From the NCBI GenBank assembly GCA_964580185.1, contig CAZOJQ010000031.1, forward strand, positions 1-35,783: DNA of 35,783 nt. Direction: 5' to 3'. The notes beneath the pieces were generated by a model. It had not been told where the DNA came from and ran no database searches. It worked only from the letters and a program-made list of their open reading frames with translations. Position 1 is the stretch's first letter; each line of letters opens with the position of its first letter. Made by a program: the position numbers and the translations under genes. Shown in pieces: positions 24,832 to 32,076 of this stretch. The DNA comes from CAYWWY01 sp964580185 (GTDB lineage Bacteria > Thermotogota > Thermotogae > MWEM01).

Positions 24832-26439
24832 ATGGCTCGGGGTTTTTTCTCATTAGTGTTACATGCGCATCTTCCCTACATCCGTCATCCGGAATTTGAG
24901 GAATTTATGGAAGAACGATGGTTGTTCGAAGCGATTACAGAAACGTATGTCCCTCTTTTGCGGACCTTCCAAAGATTGGAGCAGGATTCTGTTCCTTTCG
25001 CAATCACCATGTCAATAACACCCCCTTTGATGGAGATGCTCGATTCCAAAGATTTACAGGAAAAGTATATTCGGCATTTGGAAAAGCTCATTCAATTGAG
25101 CGAGCGAGAAATTGAACGCACAAAGAACGAAGCACCGGAAAAGCATAAGATGGCCCTATTTTATCATAACGATTTCAAGGAAACCTTGCAGATATTCCGT
25201 GATCAATATCATGGCTCCATTATCCGTGGATTTATCCATTTTCAGGAAAAAGGAAACCTTGAAATCATTACGTGTAATGCGACGCATGGGTTTCTGCCCC
25301 TAATGGATCGATACCCTCAAGCCATTCGCGCGCAAATCCATGTTGGTAAGAACACCTATCGGAAACATATTGGAAAAGATCCCATGGGTATATGGTTGGC
25401 TGAGTGCGGCTATTCGCCTGGGATCGATCAATACCTTTCAGAAGAATCCATCCGATATTTCTTCGTGGATTCTCATGGATTTTGGTATGCAGAAAACCAA
25501 CCTCGCTATGGAGTTTATCGACCAATGGTGACCGAAAACGGAGTAATGGCTTTTTCGAGGGATCCAGAGTCTAGCGAACAAGTGTGGAGCGCGGAAACCG
25601 GATACCCTGGAGATTATCAATATCGGGAATTCTATCGCGACGTTGGGTTCGATCGAGAATTGGACTATATCCAGGATTTTATCGATAAAAGCGGTGTACG
25701 AGTGAATACCGGGATTAAATATCATAAAGTAACTGGTCACAAAATAGACCTCGGCGCAAAAGAATACTATGATTTCTATCAAGCCCTAGAGGTTGCCAAA
25801 GAACACGCCCGAGACTTTGCTTGGAAAAAGCATCACCAAGTGGAAAAGCTTTACGAGAGCTTTCAAGGAGTCCAACCGATCATCGTCGCCCCTTTTGACG
25901 CAGAACTGTTCGGCCATTGGTGGTTTGAGGGTCCGTTTTTCATTGAACATCTGTTTCGAGAAATGGCAAAAGGAATGTCTGTAGAGGCAATCACCCCTTC
26001 GCATTTTGTAGAAAACCACCTTACCACGCTCCAAATCAATACCCCAGCGGCTTCCACTTGGGGAGCAAATGGGTATAACGAAGTTTGGTTGAATGGCAGC
26101 AATGATTGGATATACCCCCATCTAGATGAAATGATAGAACGGATGATCGAACTGGCAAATTCCTTTAAAAATGAAAAGGACCCTTTGAGAATCAGAGCAT
26201 TGAATCAAGCCGCTCGTGAACTCCTTCTTGCTCAATCCAGCGATTGGGCTTTCATCATGACAACCGGCACCACAGTCGAATATGCTTCCAATCGGACCAA
26301 GCAACATATTGAGCGATTTATGAAGGTTTTTCGTTGGTTGCAATGGGACGAAGTAAATGAAGGGGAACTGCAACACTTCGAGTGGATCGACTCGATCTTT
26401 GATGATATTGATTATAAAGTATACGCAACAGATTTTTAG
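24832..26439 (+). CDS. GH57 family 1,4-alpha-glucan branching enzyme (AmyC-like)
   Basis: Likely forms alpha-1,6 branches in glycogen-type glucans. The GH57 barrel starts with GFFSLVLHAHLPYIRHPE. The predicted nucleophile is E191 in GIWLAECGYSPG and the acid/base is D356 in APFDAELFGHWWFEGP. The C-terminal helical DUF1957 region (from about 420, WLNGSNDWIYPHLDEM, LLLAQSSDWAFIMTTGT) is present, as in branching enzymes and unlike most GH57 amylases. The length of 535 residues fits. The start at 24832 follows the DUF4912 stop by one base, with GGAGGGG upstream. Thermotogota have such an enzyme, earlier called alpha-amylase AmyC. Branching versus amylase activity cannot be decided from sequence alone. 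Confidence 0.9.
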   Translation: MARGFFSLVLHAHLPYIRHPEFEEFMEERWLFEAITETYVPLLRTFQRLEQDSVPFAITMSITPPLMEMLDSKDLQEKYIRHLEKLIQLSEREIERTKNEAPEKHKMALFYHNDFKETLQIFRDQYHGSIIRGFIHFQEKGNLEIITCNATHGFLPLMDRYPQAIRAQIHVGKNTYRKHIGKDPMGIWLAECGYSPGIDQYLSEESIRYFFVDSHGFWYAENQPRYGVYRPMVTENGVMAFSRDPESSEQVWSAETGYPGDYQYREFYRDVGFDRELDYIQDFIDKSGVRVNTGIKYHKVTGHKIDLGAKEYYDFYQALEVAKEHARDFAWKKHHQVEKLYESFQGVQPIIVAPFDAELFGHWWFEGPFFIEHLFREMAKGMSVEAITPSHFVENHLTTLQINTPAASTWGANGYNEVWLNGSNDWIYPHLDEMIERMIELANSFKNEKDPLRIRALNQAARELLLAQSSDWAFIMTTGTTVEYASNRTKQHIERFMKVFRWLQWDEVNEGELQHFEWIDSIFDDIDYKVYATDF

Positions 26440-26726
26440 GTCGTTCTCGTGAAAAGAGAGTAAATCCCATACACAATCCACCAGACAACGCCTAAGATAA
26501 AAAGAACCGGAGTCGCTGCAACGGTTACAATACCTGCAAGAATCCCTAAGATTGGGCTTGTGTCGTATGTGTTTAAAACCCATTCCCACATTTGCCCTAT
26601 CGTTCGGAAAAAAATGTTGTCCGACTGATGCTCTTTCTGAGCAGATGCGAGGTTGCAACCAACGAGAAGGAAAACAACCATTACCAATACCAAAAGCACA
26701 AATAGACGGATGTTCATCTGGATCAT
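26436..26726 (-). CDS. Small predicted lipoprotein of unknown function
   Basis: A 96-residue protein. Its N-terminus has a typical lipoprotein signal (hydrophobic core followed by lipobox LVGC near residue 24). A second hydrophobic stretch (about residues 58-88, GILAGIVTVAATPVLFILGV) should cross the membrane. No known domain is recognised. The ATG at 26726 has a G-rich ribosome binding site; an ATG at 26717 is an alternative. It converges on and overlaps the GH57 stop by four bases. The ORF extends further upstream over the transporter gene on the other strand, which I regard as non-coding. Confidence 0.6.
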   Translation of the reverse strand: MIQMNIRLFVLLVLVMVVFLLVGCNLASAQKEHQSDNIFFRTIGQMWEWVLNTYDTSPILGILAGIVTVAATPVLFILGVVWWIVYGIYSLFTRTT

Positions 26727-26810
26727 CAATCCCCCTTTTTCTTGAACACGGAAGGCTTCTTTTTTTACTTGACGAAAAATGGATCCAAATTCACAGAATG
26801 GAATGTGAAC

Positions 26811-27674
26811 ATGAAAGCTATCATTTCGCTTTTCCTTGTTACAGCAATATGGGGTACTACCTTCCCCCTTCAAAAAATGGTGTTGGAGGGCGTGTCTCCT
26901 TTTATTTTCAACGCCCTTCGATTTGGGATCGCTTCGGTTGTCGTCTTTGCCTTAGGGGGCAAGCAACACTTCAAGTATGGTGTCATCCTCGGGCTTTTTA
27001 TGGCGGTGGGTTATGTTACCCAAACTTGGGGACTCAGTCTGACGACCGCTTCTAAAAGCGGGTTTATTACCTCATTATACATCATTATTGTGCCGATTCT
27101 CACCTTTTTTTTCGATAGAGAACGCGTAAGTCGAATCCAACTGATCGGGTTTGTTTTGGCTTTCGTTGGATCATACTTCATTTCGGGGGGACTGGATGGG
27201 TTTTCGGCGGGAGACTTTCTTACCCTGATTTGCTCCGTTGCATTTGCATTTCATGTTGTATGGATTACTCGGATCTCTCGAAAAGTATCGGAAAAAGCGC
27301 TCCTGGGGTGGCAGTTTGCAGTTGTTGCTGTGATCAACTCTTTTATAGGGGCTACCTCTTCTTGGAGTGTGCCAATCCAAGCTTGGCTGGTTGCTCTGTA
27401 TTGCGCAGTTTTGGCTTCGATTCTCGCAGTTTTTTGGCAACTGAAATATCAAAAAAGCATAGGAACCAACACCTCCGCGCTTATTTTTGTTGGGGAACCA
27501 ATCTTTGCTGCGCTCTTTGCCTTTTTCATTCTAGGGGAAACATTGACCGGCTCCCAAAGCTTAGGTGCGGCCTTCTTGACGGTCGCTTTAATCTTAGTCT
27601 CATTTAAACCCCGATGGATATCAAAGAATTTGTGGTATACTTCCAATGCGAAAAGACCAAAAAGGAGGGTATAA
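26811..27674 (+). CDS. EamA/DMT-family transporter
   Basis: An inner-membrane transporter of the drug/metabolite superfamily, 287 residues. About ten hydrophobic segments are arranged as two EamA halves. The first half opens with LFLVTAIWGTTFPLQKMVLE and FNALRFGIA; the second contains GDFLTLICSVAFAFHVVWIT and ends with SALIFVGEPIFAALFAFFIL and GETLTGSQSLGAAFLTVALI. The substrate cannot be predicted. Start chosen at ATG 26811; the ORF upstream of it runs over the lipoprotein gene. Its stop lies only two bases before the enolase start, and the enolase ribosome binding site lies within its last codons. Confidence 0.9.
   Translation: MKAIISLFLVTAIWGTTFPLQKMVLEGVSPFIFNALRFGIASVVVFALGGKQHFKYGVILGLFMAVGYVTQTWGLSLTTASKSGFITSLYIIIVPILTFFFDRERVSRIQLIGFVLAFVGSYFISGGLDGFSAGDFLTLICSVAFAFHVVWITRISRKVSEKALLGWQFAVVAVINSFIGATSSWSVPIQAWLVALYCAVLASILAVFWQLKYQKSIGTNTSALIFVGEPIFAALFAFFILGETLTGSQSLGAAFLTVALILVSFKPRWISKNLWYTSNAKRPKRRV
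27633..27641 (+). promoter_or_regulatory. Candidate internal promoter for enolase
   Basis: TGGTATACT, an extended -10 element, lies within the end of the EamA gene, 36 bases before the enolase start. A -35 match is weak. It would let enolase be transcribed independently of the transporter. Confidence 0.4.
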
Positions 27675-27676
27675 AT

Positions 27677-28963
27677 ATGTATTTAGAAATTTATGATGTG
27701 CTCGCGCGTGAAGTGTTGGATTCTCGAGGAAACCCCACTGTTGAGGTCGAAGTTCATCTGGAAGATGGTACTTCTACTCATGCAATTGTACCTTCAGGTG
27801 CATCTACAGGCACTCATGAAGCGTTAGAAATGAGAGATGGAGACCATCGTTTTTTGGGAAAAGGAGTGCAAAAAGCGGTTGGCCATGTTAATGACACCAT
27901 TGCTCCGAAGCTGATTGGGTTGAATGTTTATGATCAGGTTGGGATTGACCAGGTCATGCTTTCTCTTGACGGGACGGAGAATAAAAATCATTTAGGTGCC
28001 AACGCTATTTTGGGGGTATCTATGGCAGTAGCTCGGGCCGCTGCGATCTCTCTTTCTTTACCCCTGTACAAATATTTGGGTGGCGTAAATGCTAAGACTT
28101 TGCCCGTCCCGTTGATGAATGTCATTAACGGGGGAGAACACGCAGACAACAATTTGGACATTCAGGAATTCATGATTGTCCCTGCGGGGTTTTGTTGTTT
28201 TCGAGAAGCCTTACGCGCAGCGGCAGAAGTATTCCAACATCTGAAAAAGATCCTGCACGCTGGGAAATATGTCACCGCTGTTGGTGATGAAGGCGGATTT
28301 GCCCCAAATCTTTCTAGCAACGAAGAGGGACTTAGCTTCATTCTTCAGGCAATCAACAAAGCCGGTTACAAACCTGGCGAACAGTTCTTTTTTGCTTTGG
28401 ATTGCGCAGCAAGCTCCTTCTATAACAAAGAGACCAACCGGTATTCCATGGATGGGAAAGAAATGACTACCGATCAATTGCTGGTATACTATAAGACCCT
28501 CGTAGAAAAATACCCGATCATTTCGATCGAAGATCCGTTTGATGAAGAGGATTGGGAAGGATTCTCCAAGATGAAATCACAATTGGGAAAGAATGTTCAA
28601 GTTGTGGGCGATGACATCTTTGTAACGAATATTCATCGTTTACAAAAGGGGATCGAGCTGGATTGTGCCAATTCGATCTTGATCAAGCTGAATCAGATTG
28701 GCTCAGTCACGGAAACACTGGATACCATACAACACGCCCGAGAAAACTCCATGACAAACGTTATCTCCCATCGCTCCGGAGAGACAGAAGATTCCTTTAT
28801 TGCTGACCTTGCTGTTGCGGTAAACGCAGGGCAGATCAAGACAGGATCTTTGTCTCGTAGCGAACGGGTTTCGAAATACAATCGGCTCCTTCGGATCGAA
28901 GAAGAGTTAGGAGAATACGGGCAATACAAAGGAAAAGAAAGCTTTCATTCCATAAAACACTAA
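27677..28963 (+). CDS. eno: Enolase
   Basis: Converts 2-phosphoglycerate to phosphoenolpyruvate in glycolysis. The length of 428 residues is normal. The conserved N-terminus is clear: AREVLDSRGNPTVEVEV and VPSGASTGTHEALEMRDGD. The metal- and substrate-binding segments include GDEGGFAP, SIEDPFDEEDW, GDDIFVTN, ILIKLNQIG and SHRSGETEDSFIADLAVA. The ATG at 27677 has AGGAGGG eight bases upstream; a longer frame from 27614 lacks family similarity. A terminator follows. Confidence 0.98.
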   Translation: MYLEIYDVLAREVLDSRGNPTVEVEVHLEDGTSTHAIVPSGASTGTHEALEMRDGDHRFLGKGVQKAVGHVNDTIAPKLIGLNVYDQVGIDQVMLSLDGTENKNHLGANAILGVSMAVARAAAISLSLPLYKYLGGVNAKTLPVPLMNVINGGEHADNNLDIQEFMIVPAGFCCFREALRAAAEVFQHLKKILHAGKYVTAVGDEGGFAPNLSSNEEGLSFILQAINKAGYKPGEQFFFALDCAASSFYNKETNRYSMDGKEMTTDQLLVYYKTLVEKYPIISIEDPFDEEDWEGFSKMKSQLGKNVQVVGDDIFVTNIHRLQKGIELDCANSILIKLNQIGSVTETLDTIQHARENSMTNVISHRSGETEDSFIADLAVAVNAGQIKTGSLSRSERVSKYNRLLRIEEELGEYGQYKGKESFHSIKH

Positions 28964-28979
28964 AGAGGTACGACCCATT

Positions 28980-29012
28980 ACCCGGGAAATAGTCTTTCCC
29001 GGGTGTTTTCTT
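28980..29012 (+). terminator. Terminator after enolase, close to the next gene
   Basis: Ten-base arms ACCCGGGAAA (28980-28989) and TTTCCCGGGT (28995-29004) with a 5-base loop precede a short T tract (GTTTTCTT). The next gene's GGAGG begins four bases later, so this acts as an attenuator for, or limits read-through into, the ABC-2/mnmG operon. Confidence 0.8.
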
Positions 29013-29032
29013 GCTGGAGGCCTGGTTATCGT

Positions 29033-30169
29033 ATGAGAAGTATGGTTCTTCATTTCTTAGGCGAAGTGAAATATATCGTTCGGAATCCTATCTTTTTTGT
29101 TATTCTTACCTGTACTCCAATCCTGTTGCTAGCGATTTCGTTGCTGTTCATCCCAACCGAAAGGGTTTTGGAATCGATTCAGATTGGTATACTCGGAGAG
29201 GATCAAAGCTATATCGGTCAATATCTTTCCGATTTTATCTTGGGTTTTCTGAAACAGGAAAATGTAGTACTTGTTGAGAATCGCGAGGAAGCTTGGATTC
29301 TTCTTGAAGAAGGAAAAATCCATGGATTGATTATTATCCCCATGGGCTTTTCCGCTCGAATGATGCTGGGACAGCAAACAGAACTATCTTATGTGCCCAG
29401 TAGTGCCTCTCTAATTGAGAGTGTGACTATCTATAAGTTTTTTTCCACGGTGTTGTCTGAAATGCAATTTGGCGCGATCATCGAACTTCAACAAACGAGC
29501 TCCATGAACCCTGCGCCATTTATACCGGTTCCGCATATGAAGATCGAAGGCATCAACCAAAACCGACTTGATTACCCAGATGTGATGGCGCCGGGCATTC
29601 TCGCCTTTGTTATCTTATCCACTATGTTGATCGGCATTACCGGATCAGTGAGTCGAGAAAAAGACCGGGGTCTTTTGGAAGGCTTTCGGATTACTCCATC
29701 AAGCCGTGGAAGCTATGTTATGGGCAAATTTTTCGCGCATGCATGTTTGGGAATTGTCCAAACAATCGCTTTAATCATAGGGAGCCGCTATATTCTTCAG
29801 ATAGGGTTTGAAGGCTCTATGGTCACAGTGGGCCTGTTTTTAGGGATTGGAATGCTCACCTATCTAGGGATGGGATTGCTAATATCGATCTTGTCTGCGA
29901 ACAGCGATATTGCCATGGGGATTGCTGCAATGCTCGTTTTTTTGATGTTTTTGGGGGGAGGGGTTTTTTTCCCAATCTCTCAAATGCCGAAAGTAATGCA
30001 ATCAGTAGCCCTTTTCTTGCCCATTACTCCTCTTGCTGAATCGCTAAGGAAAATCATGATTGCCGGGCGTATGATCTCTGATGTACAGAACGAATTGATC
30101 CTGGTTTTCGCTTATCTTGGGTTTACACTCATTACATCCTTACTCCTATTTTCAAAAGCCACGAAATGA
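29033..30169 (+). CDS. ABC-2 type transporter permease
   Basis: A 378-residue membrane protein of the ABC-2 (NatB/YhaP-like) class. One N-terminal helix (about 18-40) is followed by a large extracytoplasmic domain (about 40-195). A C-terminal block of five to six helices begins at MAPGILAFVILSTMLIG and includes SREKDRGLLEGFRITPSSRG. No ATP-binding partner gene is adjacent, so the ATPase must be encoded elsewhere. Start chosen at the ATG 29033, with GGAGG twelve bases upstream; a GTG at 29003 falls inside the terminator. It overlaps mnmG by four bases (ATGA). Confidence 0.85.
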   Translation: MRSMVLHFLGEVKYIVRNPIFFVILTCTPILLLAISLLFIPTERVLESIQIGILGEDQSYIGQYLSDFILGFLKQENVVLVENREEAWILLEEGKIHGLIIIPMGFSARMMLGQQTELSYVPSSASLIESVTIYKFFSTVLSEMQFGAIIELQQTSSMNPAPFIPVPHMKIEGINQNRLDYPDVMAPGILAFVILSTMLIGITGSVSREKDRGLLEGFRITPSSRGSYVMGKFFAHACLGIVQTIALIIGSRYILQIGFEGSMVTVGLFLGIGMLTYLGMGLLISILSANSDIAMGIAAMLVFLMFLGGGVFFPISQMPKVMQSVALFLPITPLAESLRKIMIAGRMISDVQNELILVFAYLGFTLITSLLLFSKATK

Positions 30170-32073
30170 ACCAAACAAGCAACTGGACGGGATCATTTGA
30201 TATCATCGTAGTTGGAGCGGGCCATGCGGGATGCGAAGCTGCGCTCATTTCTTCCCGAATGGGTATGAATACTCTTCTTCTTACAATGCATTTAGAAACC
30301 ATTGCATTGCCCCCATGCAATCCCTCCATTGGAGGTCCAGCGAAGGGTGTAGTTGTCCGAGAAATTGACGCCCTGGGCGGAGAAATGGCAAAGAATACCG
30401 ACGAAACAATGATCCATATTCGGATGCTGAATACGGGAAAAGGCTATGCAGTGCAAGCTATGCGCGCACAAGTCGATAAACGGCAATATTCCTTCCGTAT
30501 GGCCCATGTGATCAAAAACCAACCTCGGTTGCATGTCCTGTGTGGTTTGGTCGAAAAACTTTTGTGGAAGGATGGGAAACCGGGTGGTGTAGAAACACAT
30601 TTTGGTGATCGGTTTTATTCCAAAGCAGTCATTATTACGGGTGGAACCTTTTTGAGAGGGAAAATTTACATCGGTCCAGTCTCTCTTCCCTCAGGACGCA
30701 TGGGAGAGCCCTCCTCCGAATTATTGGTAGCTTCTTTACATGATGCTGGGTTGGCTTTTTCCCGGTTTAAAACCGGAACACCTGCTCGTGTTTCAAGAAG
30801 ATCAATTAATTTTTCGGGATTGTCGCTTCAATGCACATCAAACGATCCATTAGGATTCTCGTTCTTTTTTGAGCCGAGAGTTTGCGCTCCAGATAATCCG
30901 GTATATATGACCTATACGAATGAACAAACCCATCAGATTATTCGTGACCATTTACCGTTTTCACCTTTATATGGCGAAACAAAACTGATCCAAGGAACGG
31001 GCCCTCGATATTGCCCTTCCATTGAAGACAAAGTCCTCAAGTTCCCAGAACGGAACCGTCATCAAGTCTTTATTGAGCCTGAATGGTCTCAAAGCGAAGA
31101 GTTTTACCTTTCAGGGGTGAGTACCAGTCTTCCTCTTTCCGCTCAAGAAAAAATGATCCAATCTATGGAAGGGTTAGAACACGCAGAAATCGTTCGCCCT
31201 GCCTATGCAGTAGAATATGACTACCTTCTTCCAGAACAGTTGTTTCCAACTTTAGAATCAAAAGCGGTTGAAGGCTTGTATTTCGCTGGGCAGATGATCG
31301 GAAGCAGTGGGTATGAGGAAGCCGCAGCCCAAGGATTGATCGCAGGCATTAACGCGTGCCGGAAAATAGAAAGGCGACAACCCCTCACCCTAGGGCGGGA
31401 CCAAGCATATATTGGAGTTTTAATTGATGATTTGGTAACAAAAGGAACGGATGAACCGTACCGATTGCTGACTTCACGAGCCGAGTATCGCCTAGTTTTA
31501 CGAAGCGATAATGCCCACCTTCGATTACTCTCTATAGCGAAAGAAGTTGGGGTAGTCCCCGGATCCTTTATCGCAAAAACCGAAAAGATCATGGCTCAGA
31601 TTCATGAGCAATTGAAGAGATTAGAGTTGATGAACGTCAGTACATCAGAAGCGCTCAATCATATGCTTGTTTCAAAAGGCACGCAACCCTTACAAAGCCC
31701 TTCCCGTTTTTTGCAGTTGTTGAAAAGACCCGGTATTACTTACAGCGATCTTGTCCCTTGGGATGAAGACCCAGTTCAGGATTCGACCGTACGGATGCAA
31801 ATTGAGATCGAGGCAAAGTATCGGGGTTATATAGAGCGTACCATGAGGGAAATTCAGGAATTTCGCAAAATGGAGATGAAACGGATTCCTGATCCATTGG
31901 TATACGAAAGGGTACCCAATCTTTCTACAGAAGCGCGGCAAAAACTGAGTGTTATACGGCCTTTATCAATCGGTCAAGCGATGAGAATTCCCGGTATCAC
32001 TCCTGCGGATATTGCCAATCTTTTGTACGCGATTCGGTCCAAGAAAACTGAACCTGATGAAAAGGAGTTATGA
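30166..32073 (+). CDS. mnmG: tRNA uridine-5-carboxymethylaminomethyl modification enzyme MnmG (GidA)
   Basis: FAD- and NADH-dependent partner of MnmE that modifies the wobble uridine of some tRNAs. The N-terminal FAD-binding motif is VGAGHAGCEAALISSRMG. Later landmarks include PSIGGPAKGVVVREIDALGG, GGTFLRGKIYIG, RYCPSIEDKVLKFP, GQMIGSSGYEEAAAQGL and the C-terminal RPLSIGQAMRIPGITPADIA. The length of 635 residues is normal. The start overlaps the ABC-2 permease stop and the stop lies three bases before lon, so it sits in the middle of an operon. Confidence 0.98.
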   Translation: MNQTSNWTGSFDIIVVGAGHAGCEAALISSRMGMNTLLLTMHLETIALPPCNPSIGGPAKGVVVREIDALGGEMAKNTDETMIHIRMLNTGKGYAVQAMRAQVDKRQYSFRMAHVIKNQPRLHVLCGLVEKLLWKDGKPGGVETHFGDRFYSKAVIITGGTFLRGKIYIGPVSLPSGRMGEPSSELLVASLHDAGLAFSRFKTGTPARVSRRSINFSGLSLQCTSNDPLGFSFFFEPRVCAPDNPVYMTYTNEQTHQIIRDHLPFSPLYGETKLIQGTGPRYCPSIEDKVLKFPERNRHQVFIEPEWSQSEEFYLSGVSTSLPLSAQEKMIQSMEGLEHAEIVRPAYAVEYDYLLPEQLFPTLESKAVEGLYFAGQMIGSSGYEEAAAQGLIAGINACRKIERRQPLTLGRDQAYIGVLIDDLVTKGTDEPYRLLTSRAEYRLVLRSDNAHLRLLSIAKEVGVVPGSFIAKTEKIMAQIHEQLKRLELMNVSTSEALNHMLVSKGTQPLQSPSRFLQLLKRPGITYSDLVPWDEDPVQDSTVRMQIEIEAKYRGYIERTMREIQEFRKMEMKRIPDPLVYERVPNLSTEARQKLSVIRPLSIGQAMRIPGITPADIANLLYAIRSKKTEPDEKEL

Positions 32074-32076
32074 GGA

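Noticed and set aside
26122..26658. 178-codon minus-strand open frame
   Set aside because: Antisense to the GH57 gene and out of frame with the lipoprotein; composition looks random.
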